NCBI GenBank assembly: GCA_016081115.2
Contig: JABTTQ020003040.1
Coordinates: 186,001 to 250,000, forward strand
Reading direction: 5' to 3'
DNA from: Rehmannia glutinosa
Lineage: Eukaryota > Streptophyta > Magnoliopsida > Lamiales > Orobanchaceae
DNA: 64,000 nucleotides
Both the position numbers and the translations under genes were made by a program. This document shows, piece by piece, positions 33,961 to 44,613 of the stretch. The number at the start of each line of letters is the position of its first letter. Positions within the stretch are counted from its first letter, which is position 1. The notes under the pieces are model-generated. The model saw nothing but the letters and a program-made list of their open reading frames with translations, was not told where the DNA came from and did no database searches.

Positions 33961-36960
33961 AGATGAACTCTCGCTATCTTGTTGTTCGATTTGGTGGTCA
34001 TTGGGAAGGTTTAGAATATAAAAGTGGTGAAGAAGAAGTTGTACATATTAAACCTAGGACAAAATGAATTATAGTGAAATATTGGAGGAGGTTTATGGTG
34101 TTGTTGATGTTGATAGGGGTGTATACGATTGTATAATGCATTCTATTGTAGATATTTTTGGAAACAAACTTGGGAAGTTAAAGTTGAAAAACGATGATGA
34201 CATTGAAAGCTGCGTTTGGGAACAGAGTTACCAGTTGTTTTTGTAACACCGAAAAGAAAAACGATGGGTGAGACTAGTTCGCATAATGTATTGGGAGGTC
34301 GATCCTGGGCATAATCGAGTTGAGCGTTGAATGTCAACAAGGTGTTGGTGGAAGTTTTATGCAACTAATGGCTAGTCGAATGATTTCTCAACGATCATTG
34401 GGCCTAATTACAACTACATGCAAAATCTTGGTTTTCAACAATACGATTGTACCGCACATCAATCCATATAGTCATGCGGTAAGGCCTAGTGGAGCACCTT
34501 TTATGCATATGAACAATTTTGCAATTATTGATCATCGCGTCCCACTAGCACCTACGATTAATGTTCCAAATATCAATTGTCAGGGACTCAAAGTATAAGG
34601 CCAAGCAATGAAGATGGCTATTATCGATATGGGTTGTGATAATACCGATGTTAATTGTGATAATCCGATCTTGATGTTGGTTGTGATAATAATGACATTA
34701 ATTATGGTGCAAACTACGGTCCAAATGATTTTGGTGAGAACTACACCGAGCGGTGATGTTGGTGCCGGCGTTGAAGCTAATAATCAATTTGAAAATGACC
34801 AGCAACGTAGCGTCTTGAATTTGAGGAATTTTTGAGTGGAGACGTGAAGCGAGAGAAGTATTTTAAAACCAAAACCAAGATGCGAATACGAGGTGTTAAC
34901 TTACATCCGGATATCCATAGAGACAATGTTCACGAAACAATAGTGCCCACAGGACGAAGTTGGGTGATTCTGGTACACTCTCGCACCTTTCGGTTCCTCC
35001 CGAGGAACCCCGCTAGGTTGGAAGCATCGGTGGGACATTGCGCCAAGGAGCAACATACATGAGCAAAAGCTGAATTGGATATCGCACTAGGCATGTATCA
35101 CCTTGAAAATCAAGTCGAAAGTATCGAGTTGAACGCTCGGATAAGACTCGTTTTCATGTAATATGCAAGTATGAACGATGCCCTTTTCGAATGCGTGCAT
35201 ATGGAAATGATGGTATTTGGAGAGTAGGGAAGTTTGACAAGCACCATGGATGTGGGTTAAATTTGAATGACAATGCATCTAGGCGGGTGCATTCTAAAGT
35301 AGTAGGTGCGTATTTTGCATCTAGATTACTAGTGGAGCATTCTGCGCTCGTGCCAAGAGATATGATAGCGGAGTTGGAATCGCGACATGGGCTTAAAATG
35401 AGTTATAATGTTGCGTTGAGTGCAAAACATCATGCCTTTGGGTTGATATATGGAGATAGCAACAAGTCATTCAATCTAATTTAGGCATACTTACACATGT
35501 TGAATTTAACGAATCCGGATCGGTAACTAGATGGAAGTCGGATAATTTTAATAGATTCAAATACGTGTTTTTGCTTTGCATGCATCAATCACTTTGGATT
35601 CGAACAATGCCCGACCAGTTATTGTGATTGATGGAACACACCTTAAAGGCAAATACCGAGGAATATTGTTTGTGGCGGTAACAAAAAGATGGTAATGAAC
35701 AGATTTTCCCACTTCTTTGTTGGAATCGGGGATGTTGAAAACGCGATTCTTGGACATGGTTTTGAGCAGGTTGAGAGATGCTTATAATTGCCCTTGTGAT
35801 CTCGATTGTTTCGATCAAGACAAGAGTATCGATAATGCCATAAAAACAAAGTATACCCGGAAGCATCACATGGGCTTTGCACTTATCATTTGTAGAGTAA
35901 TTTGGCTCAATACGGTCAACATATAGTAGCAATGTTTAGGAATGCAAAAGCATATTCATACCGCCGTGAAGATTATGATAAGTATTTTGAAAACATAAAA
36001 GTTGCTAGTAGAGGCGGGTGCGTTTAAAAAGTTAGAACGTGCGGGGAAGACAGATGGTCTCGAGTTAAGTGTCCGTCGGCGTTATGGGTTCATGACATCA
36101 AACTCGGTTTGAGAGCTTCAATAGTCGGTTATTATGGGCGAGAAAGTTACCTGTTTGTTCGTGGCTTGAGTGTGCTCGGACTATTATTGAAAAGTGGTTT
36201 TATGAACGACCGACCTTGCTAATGATAAAGATCAAGAGCTAACACTTGAAGCAACCAAAAGATTAAATGATGCGAGTTGAGATAGGTCGTAGAATGGATG
36301 TACAATGTCTTAGTAATGTGAAGTACAAGGTGAAAGATGGAACAAAGACTTATTTGGTTGACTTATCCCAAAGAACGTCAATTTGTCGAGAATTTGAATA
36401 TGAATTGATGCCTTGCGCCCATGCATCTGCGGCAATTAGGTATAAATAAATTAAAAATTTTTGTATCAATATTTTCACATAATTCGTTCAATATTTTCAA
36501 ATAATTGTTTGTTTATTTGTGCGGGAAGCGAACCTCAATATCTATTCATTTCTTTGCCCATTATTATAAAAATGAAAATCTTCAAAAAATGTGGGCGGGT
36601 GAAGTTTTACCAGTTCACGATCCGAGTGAATGGGTTCTACCACAAGAGGTGCGAGACTTAGTATGCAACCCTCCAAATAACCCGAGACAAGCAGGTCGTC
36701 TAGACAAAGTAGAGTTCATTCATTTGTCGAATCATCAAGTAATCGTTCACGTAAGAGTCAAATTTGTTCAAGGTGTGGGGGTGCGACCACAATTGCGTCA
36801 AATGCACTATGTCATTGCCGCTCGATGAGCACGAAAGTGCCTCGGTGACACTGACCAAGGTCCTTCGAGACAAGTGCGTAATAAGAAGAAATGTGGAATA
36901 TGCCGGCGAGATGATCATACCCGTAGAAAATGTCCGAGGCGTCAGGATGATGAAAATTAG
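33961..36960 (+). pseudogene. MURA-like Mutator transposase (frameshifted)
   Basis: The reading begins MNSRYLVVRFGGHWEG and shifts frame at 34065 (A-run), near 34205, and several more times. Landmarks in order: a MuDR-type N-terminal part (MNYSEILEEVYGVVDVD; DVKREKYFKTK at 34832), the DDE domain with PVIVIDGTHLKGKYRGI (first Asp codon 35630-35632), an HGLCTYHL box near 35873, the third acidic residue in SNSV/ESFNS near 36110 (a one-base insertion sits right at it), a SWIM finger CREFEYELMPCAH (36390-36430; the first Cys of the CxC pair reads Ser), and a CCHC knuckle CGICRRDDHTRRKC just before the stop at 36958-36960. A probable intron begins at about 36439. This family cuts and pastes the element by binding its TIRs. 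The copy is dead. Confidence 0.88.
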
Positions 36961-37052
36961 GCAAAAGTTTATTTCAAATGCAACACTATTTTCTAGAAAA
37001 ACACACTAACTCACAAGAGTGAAACTCATTAGTCTAAATGTGTTAATCATGT

Positions 37053-37270
37053 CGAGTAGTGCCAAATATATCGTTTCCTATTACAATTGCACGATATATC
37101 GTGCCAAATTATATAAGGGCACGATATATCGTAAATTATATAAGGCACGATATATGTCGTACAAATTATATAAGAAGCACGATATATCGTGCCAAATTTT
37201 AAAAGGGCACGATATATCGTACAATTTTTATATCGTGTCCCAATTGCTCTTATGAATATGTTTGTAGTTT
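37053..37270. repeat. palindrome array 2 (between the convergent genes)
   Basis: Five good sites (CACGATATATCGT with G/A flank) and about three degenerate ones (ATATATCGTTTCC, TATATCGTGTCCC, ATTATCGTGTCCC). Good sites are separated by AAATTATATAAG-type spacers at about 28-30 bp. All good sites are the long (ATATAT) form. It lies just past the transposase stop and before the end of the minus-strand gene. Confidence 0.88.
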
Positions 37271-37401
37271 TATCGATATATTATCGTGTCCCAAATTAAG
37301 AAAAATCATGCAAAATGAATATTTAATTAAATAACTCAAAATATTTAGAAGATATACAACAATATGTACTACAACTCCCAATACTACTATCGATCTTGAT
37401 C

Positions 37402-38275
37402 TTAGTAAACTTGTCGTGCCATATTTTGCCTTATCTCTCGAATCGATTGCTCCACATACTTCCTATTAATCTTACGTGATACAACTAATGATAGAATGTA
37501 TGGCAAATACACACAACTAGTGGGGTCGATTACGCAAAAAACAATCTTTCTTGCCTATGGATAAGTTCCCATTCGCGGTGGGACGTGCTCCTTACCTAAG
37601 GCGGCGTAGAAGCCGCGCGAATAAGCACACATGGGAGCATGCGACGGAGGGGACGTGTGTCGGCACGCCGATTGGCAAAACTATCATCGTGTATCGGGCA
37701 CGTCTTGAGTCGTACATATGTCTTTGTGGCTCTACGTAGATCCGATCGCACACGACAAAATGGCCCGACAAATTCACGATCATGAACACCTAGGTGAAAA
37801 CAAAATCGAGTTAATAATCAAAAAAATTTGGATGAAAAAATGAATAAACTAGCCAAAAAAATAATTATTCAAGTATACCTGTGATAAAGACTCCATGGAC
37901 CAGGATTACCCCATCTCCGGAGTTCCGTCTTGGACAACACGACCAACTCATCCGGCTCTCTGTCAGGAGGAATCTCCTCCATGGTCATTTGGGTCATATC
38001 TTGTGTCGGGCCAGGATCAGTACCATGCATACGACTCCATATGTGCCGTATGGAATCCTACACATTGAAAAATGTTTATAGGTTAACAAGTATGATTTAT
38101 TAATTTTACAGTAAAATGCGAGACACATAATAAATAAACTAACCGAAAATGTCGTAGATACAATCCTATAACTTCCCACTTGTTTTTCATGAGGCACAAC
38201 CCCAATAAACCGGGATCGGGGTGTAGTATGGACAGGTATGCATTTATATCTTTGTACACAAATGAAAGAAATCAA
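37402..38275 (-). pseudogene. Ulp1/C48-like cysteine protease domain of the MULE gene
   Basis: C-terminal part of the minus-strand gene that starts at 40808. After a probable splice acceptor at about 37793 the reading is MIVNLSGHFVVCD (His of the GHW/GHF box) and then HMYDSRRARYT (Asp of the YDS box). After a frame change comes DPTSCVYLPYILSL, where a Cys sits at the place of the family's DCG box but without the Gly. A plausible C-terminus follows, NRKYVEQSIREIRQNMARQVY, before the stop at 37402-37404 (last residues counted only by motif). Ulp1 proteases remove SUMO; many plant MULEs carry such genes with unknown role. The upstream exon (about 37880-38060) holds MTQMTMEEIPPDREPDELV. Exon limits are uncertain. 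Confidence 0.65.
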
Positions 38276-38507
38276 TATTAATCGATAAAATATTCATCAA
38301 CTAAATAATGCAAAAGAAACTTACATCATTTTCCAACTCTATCTTTGGATCCGCCATTTCCTTAAAAAATGATGGCCCAACAAGGTACATAAGCCCCACG
38401 TTCCTCCCCCGCAATTGGACCTCAAATATTAAGACAGTGGAATATAAGATGTAAATACTAAGACGATAAGACAAATGCAAAAATATTTACTTACTCTTCA
38501 TTAGACT

Positions 38508-39348
38508 TTAAGAAGCGGGTAAACTCCTTCTCGGACGGGCTGGCTTGCGAGACCTAGGGATCCCTGAATGGGCTGCGAATATGCCGCGCGACGGCCGCCT
38601 ATCCCGAACCCGGATCAAGGAAGTAGGCGGTGAGGCAAAACCGGGAGAGGGCGCTCGTGGACCGGATACCACGAGTGTCGGAGAGGAGCTCGAATAGGAG
38701 ACGGCAATGGCCTCGGAATCGGGACTGACACTTGTGGTCGCGGAGAATGTGATAACACGGGCATAATAGGAGTCGACAATGGCGGAAGAGAAGTCGACAA
38801 TGGCGGAAGAGAAGTCGACATTGGCGGAAGAGAAGTCGACAATGGCATAATAGGAGTCGACAATGGCGGAAGAGAAGTCGACAATGGCGGAAGAGACGTC
38901 ACTACCGGAGGAGGGGGATGAGTCGACATGGCCGGAGGAGGAGAAGAATCGTCCTTTGTTGACGGAAGAGTCGAATCTTTGTCGGAGGAGGAGTCGATAT
39001 TGCGGGAAGGAGGAGTCGATCTTTGGGAGGAGGTGTCTTTGTGATGGTAGCTCGGATATCTCGACTACCATGCACGAAGTCATCGTCTTGATCAAGGTAT
39101 GGGAATAGACGCCTAATCTCCTCCTCGAATAAGGTGGGAGCTCGACCTATCTCCCGATCAGGCGTCGTCAAGCGAGAACCCTCCTCGAGATGACGAGTCT
39201 CTAACCGAGAAACGGCATCATCGACTCGTGTCTCCAATCGAGCAAACCGCTCCTCTCGTAAGTCTCGAATCAAGCTAATCTGCTGCATAACACCCCGAAT
39301 CGTGTCGGCATATCTGTCACAACGCCAACTCGCGAGATGGATCAACAC
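38508..39348 (-). pseudogene. middle region of the Ulp1-like gene: coiled coil and Pro/Ser/Leu repeats
   Basis: 39348-39100 reads a coiled-coil-like segment (ISLIRDLREERFARLETRVDD, shown here only in part as REERFARLETR and SRLETRHLEEG). After a frame change 38929-38615 reads PPPVVTSLPPLSTSLPPLSTP and repeats of that theme, encoded by the 21 bp minisatellite. The two are in different frames, so at least one frameshift lies near 38930-39000. Linkers of this kind join the two domains of such genes. Confidence 0.55.
38760..38900. repeat. 21 bp minisatellite
   Basis: About six to seven units of GTCGACAATGGCGGAAGAGA (21 bp with one more base), two replaced by GTCGACAATGGCATAATAGGA-type or ATTGG variants. 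In frame it would encode a PLSTSLP-like heptad on the minus strand. Confidence 0.9.
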
Positions 39349-40196
39349 GAGTATCCTGGATTTGGTGGATCATCGCGCATAGTCGCGTGGGCGGATGGAT
39401 CAACACGAGTATCCTGACGGACCGATCGTCATCGCCCTAGGCCGCTTCTCCGGCCTCGAATCGTAGGAGTAGCGGTGTCGGCCTCAAACGGTCTACCTCT
39501 CCCCTCTCCCCTTTGCTCTGCATTTCCCCTTTGAGGAAGACACCTACCCTCGTCCCCGAAGGGGGTGGGTGTCGAATCGACACTCCCCTCGCCAATAGGA
39601 AAAATTTGTCGAATCTGACTCGTACCTCTGCCTTATTCCTATTCGCTTAAAAAACCGGTTCTCCTCGGGATGAAGCGAGGAGGACGACAAAATAATGGAT
39701 CATCGACTCCTCTATATATATCTCTGGAGCTCCTCCTCGGTCGGATCAATATCTCATGACACACTAAAGCCTCGTAAATAATATAAATAAATAAATTAAT
39801 AAAAAAATAAATTAATTATTAAATAAATAAATTAAGTAAACACCGTTAATACATACCGTGTCAAAAAAAAAATCGAGTCATGTCAATAGCGGTCTTGAAA
39901 ACCTCCAACGAAGGCACCTAGCAATCGGGTGTCGATACTGAGTCGCCCAGGCATTACCCGGGCGAGGTATCGCCTCGAATGCCCAAATCTGTGAGAACAT
40001 CGATAAGTATGAAAAAATAAGTTTTTTTAAATATTTAAAAACTAATTACAAATATAAATAAAATAAAAACATATGCGTGCGTGACAAGACATAAGTGGCC
40101 CCATAAAAATGATAAGAAGGTGGCCGATATCTAGGTGGGAACGTCCTTAGTATATCGGCCAAGTGGCGAACATCATGCAGTGCCGAATATAATGCA

Positions 40197-40808
40197 TCAA
40201 TATCTGGAAGGAGTATTTCTCCCCCAAGGAACGCCTCCCAGCTGTGCATCGTCCTCGATCAAAACCACGACCAACGGTCCATCGATGCTTCGGCCATCGA
40301 AACACAGTATCATGTAAAAGGCAAATAACACCTTCGCCACCTTCAGGGCATCGTCTGGTGAGTCACGGAAGGTGCCAAGATCAAATAAATCGCGTAAATG
40401 CGCGGCGGTAACCCGATCACCCCTAGGCCAATACCGTCTATGTATACCAGTCTCGGGTACCTCAAAATCACCGTTAGGGTCAAATGTGGACCCTGAAAAT
40501 CGCAATCCCGATATCATAGCAAAATCACGCCGAGAGAATCTGATAGTCTGCTCTCCGACGTGGAACCAACACTCCGATTCCGGAGCGTCCGACACATGCA
40601 CCTCCATCGCAACTAATGCATGCAGTGCCGCATTACAACTGGCTCCGTCATACCCAAAATCCATAAAATATCCGAACGCCGACTGTCTAAACTGACTATA
40701 TAAATCATCACTGATCTCCAGCAACTCATCTCTGATGGTCTGAATAATATTCGATCGAACGTATCCCGCGATGTGGGCCCCTCTCGATGATATGAGGGTC
40801 TCTTCCAT
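40197..40808 (-). pseudogene. N-terminal domain of the Ulp1-like MULE gene (DUF1985-like)
   Basis: I place the start at the ATG 40806-40808, after a probable acceptor TTAATTGTTGTAG at about 40820. About 200 open codons follow. Motifs: GYVRSNIIQTIRDELLE, FHVGEQTIRFSRRDFAMISGL (shortened: IRFSRRDFAMISGLRF), YWPRGDRVTAAHLRDLF and DALKVAKVLFAFYMILCFDG. The RFSRREFA.ITGL box followed by DAL+.A.L.F...VL is the pattern of the DUF1985-type domain that precedes C48 proteases in plant transposon genes. This stretch is open throughout, the best kept coding part of the MULE. The gene runs on to 37402. Function of the domain is unknown. Confidence 0.65.
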
Positions 40809-40962
40809 TGTGGTAGGGTATCTACAACAATTAATAAATTTCAATTTATTAAGATGAATTGTTGAAAAATTGCAGAACTGTAGTGAAAAAAACAGCATGT
40901 GGGACAATATGGATATGGATATCTAGGCAAAGAATACATGGAAAGAATACAAAAAACCCACT

Positions 40963-41283
40963 GGCACGATATCGTACCAAGATTTATAACTAGTTCAATT
41001 TATAACTAGGGCACGATATCGTTAACAATTATAACAGGGCACGATATCGTTAACAATTATAACAGGGCACGATATCGCGCCCGTTATAAATAGGTACGAT
41101 ATGTGGCACGATATCGTACCCAATTATAACAGGGCACGATATCGTACCCGTTATACCTAGGTATGATGTGTTGCACGATATCGTACCCAATTATAACAGT
41201 GCACGATATCGTGCCCGTTATACCTAGGTACGATATCGTGCCGGTATCGTACCTATGTATAACGGGCGCGATATCGTGCGCTT
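40963..41283. repeat. palindrome array 3 (5' leader side of the Ulp1-like gene)
   Basis: About ten sites based on GGGCACGATATCGTGCCC, several with changed right arms (CGTACC, CGTTAAC, CGCGCCC). Spacers are AATTATAACAG or GTTATACCTAG. All are the short (ATAT) form. The array lies upstream of the start codon of the minus-strand gene, and probably in its leader intron. Confidence 0.9.
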
Positions 41284-41641
41284 CATCTTCTACATCAAAT
41301 CGCGCCGCCGTGCGGCTGCTACACCAAGTCACCAACATCCAACAATAACCCAACACACAGATTTATCCAACTTATTCACAAATTTATCCAACAATAACCC
41401 AATTGATAAACCCTAAACACCAAAATCGAACACTAAAAATCCTAAATCAATTAACCTAACATAAATAGAGTTTAAAACTTAAAATCGATTGATATGCTTA
41501 GTTTGTTGGGAAGGGCGATGGGAGCGGGCGGGCGGAGGCGGCAGCGAGCGGTAGTAGTGGAGGCAGCGACGGGCGGCGGCGGCGGAGGGAGGTGGAGGCG
41601 TACGACGTCGACGACACGATTGAATCCATGTTTTTCTCTTC

Positions 41642-41810
41642 TCGCACGATATTGGGCACGAAATGTGTATGGGTATTTTCTTCTTCTTCTTGATCGAATT
41701 GGGCACGAAATAGGGGGTTGGGTATTTCTTCTTCTTCTTGAAGGCGATGGGGCACGAAATGAGGGTTTTGTGTTTTTCTTCCTTTTGACCGAAGTTGGGC
41801 ACGAATTGGT
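41642..41810. repeat. ~47 bp tandem repeat with GGGCACGAAAT
   Basis: GGGCACGAAAT or GGGCACGAATT occurs at about 41655, 41702, 41750 and 41797, each followed by GGGT/GGTT text and a TTCTTCTTCTT run. It looks like half of the array palindrome, embedded in the presumed leader of the Ulp1-like gene. Confidence 0.8.
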
Positions 41811-41964
41811 TTTGATTTTGCTTTTACTTTTGTTTTGTTTTTTCACTTTTGTTTTCTAATTGGCTTTTGTACGGTTTCCTATACGGTACCTTTAAATGGT
41901 ATATTTATGACTTAAATTTCAAAATTCAAATTCAAAAACACCAACTTAAAGGAGGGGTAATTTG

Positions 41965-42052
41965 GCCAATTTGGGTAGAAAAGAAGTTTCTTATCTTAGT
42001 GGGTAGAAAAGAGTACCCACTATCCATAGTGGGTACTTTAAAAATTTTCCCG
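41965..42052 (-). repeat. right TIR of the MULE
   Basis: Complement of the left TIR. It includes an additional short inverted pair, TACCCACTATCCATAGTGGGTA. Confidence 0.7.
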
Positions 42053-43120
42053 ATATGATATCTATATTTCAACTGTTTCAGTCGTTCCAGTTTCCATTTT
42101 AACTGGTAGTTATATTTGGTAATTAATACATTTTCTTGACGGGTAGTAATGCTTAATATTTTTAAAACAAGGTCACTGTGAAAACTCAAAGTTTAACCAG
42201 ATTTACTGAAAAAAAGTGTTGGGATTAGCCTTTATATGTTTAAAGAGAACTTCATTTGAATATTAAGCGACAAACACATTTTGGAATTAATTACTATAAA
42301 AATATTTCGGCAACAAGTTTTAAATTATCATGTCTTTTCTGTTTACATCTTATATTTCCATTTATGTAACGAAAACATAGTAACTGGAAAGGGAAAATTG
42401 TAAATTGGTATGGTAACTTGGACATTTAGACTTTTGGTCCACTAAGTTGTTAATATTTCAAAAATTAACTACATACCAACATAATTCGAAAATTGTATCA
42501 TCTTGAAGGGACTGGATATGGGATTGAGATTTCCTGTTCTACTTTATATATTCCACTGTCTATTCCATGCATATATTGGATGAATGACACGTGTACGTAA
42601 CGATGTCACAATTGTCATTAATCGAATATATGGAATATGAAGTGCAATAGGAAAAATAGAATAGAAGATCTCATATATTGCTCCAACTGACATGTCCAAC
42701 CTACAGTTTAATGAAATTAATTATATTTGTTTTTATTATATTTTATAACATAAAAATGGAATACATTATTTTCTAGTATGTATAAATTTTAAAGACGAAA
42801 AAAAGTATAAATAACCAACTTTAAAATATCTAACATAACCTAATTCAAATAATCACATAAAATTTAACAAACTAACCGGGTTTAAAACATTAAGTTTATA
42901 TAAAAACTAAAAAAAATTGACATGATGTTCAATCGATTTTTGGCAAGTTATGACCGGTTCAATCGCAAAAATGATTTTTACGCTAGTCAGACAGGGTTGA
43001 CCAGTGGTTTGTGGTTGAATCGGTTGGATCGGCCAGTCTAATCAGATTTTAAAAAAATGCGGTTGTGCAGGGGCACAAAAAAATGAATTTTTTGAAGTAG
43101 CACGATGACAATTCTAAAAC

Positions 43121-43600
43121 TAGGGGTGAGCAAATGCCAAATAGTCAATTCGATGCAAAATCGATCCGAACACCAAGAAACCGAAATTAGAATCCAATTT
43201 GGATTTTTTTCATAACCAAAACCGAACCGCCTTTCTAGAAAAACCAAACTATTTCGGTTCAGTACAATTTGGTTTTTCAATTTGGGCTTTATTTTAGGCT
43301 TTTATTTATTTTTGCTAAAAATACTTATATATTTGACATTTATTTGATAATTTAACAATGAAATAAAATTAAAAAGTGAAATAATAATATAAAAATAAGT
43401 ATAAAAATAGAAATTTATATTTTCGATTGAGTTTGGTGCAAATCGAAATTCACTAGACCAAAAACCGAAACGGTCGAACCAAAAATTAATTTGGTTTATT
43501 ACATTTAAAATCAAAGCGAAACCTTTTAACTAGAAAACCTGAATCGATCAAATCATTTATTCGATTCAGTTTTCGATTCTAGTTCGGTCTTGCTCCCCTA
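43121..43600. mobile_element. hAT-type MITE, copy in segment A
   Basis: Ends TAGGGGTGAGCAA and TTGCTCCCCTA are inverted. Flanks TCTAAAAC (43113-43120) and CCTAAAAC (43601-43608) are an 8 bp duplication with one change. The interior is rich in AACCGAA/TTCGGTT words. The same element is present in copy B (63492-63966), so it predates the duplication. Confidence 0.75.
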
Positions 43601-44035
43601 CCTAAAACCATGGAAAAACATTTTCCATGCTAATTCGTCCAATAGTCAACTTCAAATATAAAATGTAGTTAAAATCGAACCAGACCGGCAGATTTGACCT
43701 GTTTAATTGGAAATCAGACATATGTCTGGTCCGATTTTGTAGTAAAACTGGATGGCCAAAAAAATCGCTTTCATCCGGTCAAATCCAGTGAAAAATCCGG
43801 AAATCATTGACCCTATTAACCCAATTCAAAATGAGATAAATCTTTTATTTTTATTTTTTTAGTAAATAACTTTTTCTTTATTTTATTTCAAAAGTTGAAG
43901 AGAAATATGTGTAGTAAATTTACATATAATTTCTTCGTATATCCAATTTACATACAATTTTGGATATTTAATTTTTTAATTTAGCTTTTACTTATACTAG
44001 TTAGTTTTTTTAACATTTATACTTGTATTTATCTT

Positions 44036-44082
44036 ACGCGTGCGCGCGCGCGCACACACGTGTATATATATATATATATACG
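44036..44082. repeat. compound microsatellite (CG)n(CA)n(TA)n
   Basis: GCGTGCGCGCGCGCGCACAC passes into GTGTATATATATATATATAC. Purely simple sequence with Z-DNA-prone alternating purine-pyrimidine order. Confidence 0.9.
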
Positions 44083-44340
44083 TGTCAACCGATTCTTTAA
44101 GAACGGTTTAACTAGTTGAACCAACGATTTAATGACCCAATTATTAATCCGGTTCGTGTCCGTTCCGAATTTAAAAACATTGACACAGTATGATAAGATA
44201 AATTCGTAAAGCAAATTCCCACATGGGTTAATTGTTATTTGAACAATTTTGATGGATATAGACATATAGTGTAGGCAACAAAATTAAATAAATCCATCAT
44301 ACTATAGAAATGATAAATCAATTAATTTTGTGGATGTTTG

Positions 44341-44613
44341 TTAATTTCTATTGCTAATGTCATGTTGCACCCCATGAGAAGAAACCTTTGGCAGAGGTTC
44401 GACGACCAACATCCGTCGGTCCGCCTCCCCGGCCCGGCACTTATCGGCCTTCTCGCAACCCCTATTGTAGGGGTTTGCAGGGGTTGGCGGTCCATTGATA
44501 GGAGTATTTGAAGCGATCGCTGGATACTCAATCACTCTTCTGCCTGATGAAGGAGAAGTGAATACCACAATAAGCAGAAGCGCTAAACTCATCACAAACA
44601 ACATCCTCGCCAT
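44341..44613 (-). CDS. RALF-like secreted peptide, divergent
   Basis: A complete 90-codon frame. Residues 1-24 form a clear signal peptide (MARML then FVMSLALLLIVVFTS, then small residues), so the product should be secreted. Residues 28-32 (IEYPAI) fit the I-Y-P-A-I segment at the start of mature RALF peptides, which bind CrRLK1L receptors such as FERONIA and raise apoplastic pH. NPYNRGCEKADKCR (about residues 46-59) is the conserved RALF C-terminal box with its Cys pair. The first Cys pair that normally lies between these segments is absent, and about 31 residues extend beyond the usual end. Neighbours are only transposons. A TATA box lies about 110 bp upstream. A working gene is plausible, as no break is seen; a decayed paralogue with a changed stop is the alternative. 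Confidence 0.72.
   Translation of the reverse strand: MARMLFVMSLALLLIVVFTSPSSGRRVIEYPAIASNTPINGPPTPANPYNRGCEKADKCRAGEADRRMLVVEPLPKVSSHGVQHDISNRN

Larger units (their letters stand above)
33220..42052. mobile_element. Mutator-like element (MULE) with transposase, Ulp1-like gene and palindrome arrays
   Basis: The flanks carry ATATGATA (33212-33219 and 42053-42060), an 8 bp match that may be a 9 bp duplication with one change. The empty site in copy B reads ATATGATTTCTTTATATTTC at about 62776. The TIRs are about 85 bp, imperfect: the left starts GAGCAAATGGGG and the complement of the right starts CGGGAAAATTTT. They share TACCCACT, TGGATA, TTTTCTACCCA and GATAA. Inside, two genes point inward from the two ends (transposase plus, protease-like minus) and three palindrome arrays occupy the leaders and the intergenic space. 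Confidence 0.85.
32641..43640. repeat. duplicated segment, copy A (carries MITE and Mutator insertions)
   Basis: The outer parts (32641-32711, 33154-33219 and 42053-43640) align collinearly with 62672-64000. Shared landmarks are TTTTGAGTACATATATGAT, a CAACTGTTTCAATCGTT-like block, GTATAAATAACCAACTTTAA, a TAGTCAGACAGGG block and AAAACCATGGAAAAACATTTTCC. Everything between the outer parts is two TE insertions. An extra 150 bp (about 42530-42680) is also absent from copy B. No gene is recognised in the shared segment. Confidence 0.8.

Noticed and set aside
35557..35932. Minus-strand frames of 66-115 codons
   Set aside because: They are antisense to the transposase DDE domain.
38863..39108. Plus-strand frame rich in Glu/Ser (AEEKSTMAEE)
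   Set aside because: Antisense of the 21 bp minisatellite; the minus strand fits the gene context.
41479..41859. Several 85-124 codon frames with Gly/Arg- or Lys-rich products
   Set aside because: Made of simple GGC and TTC repeats in the presumed leader of the Ulp1-like gene; no domain.
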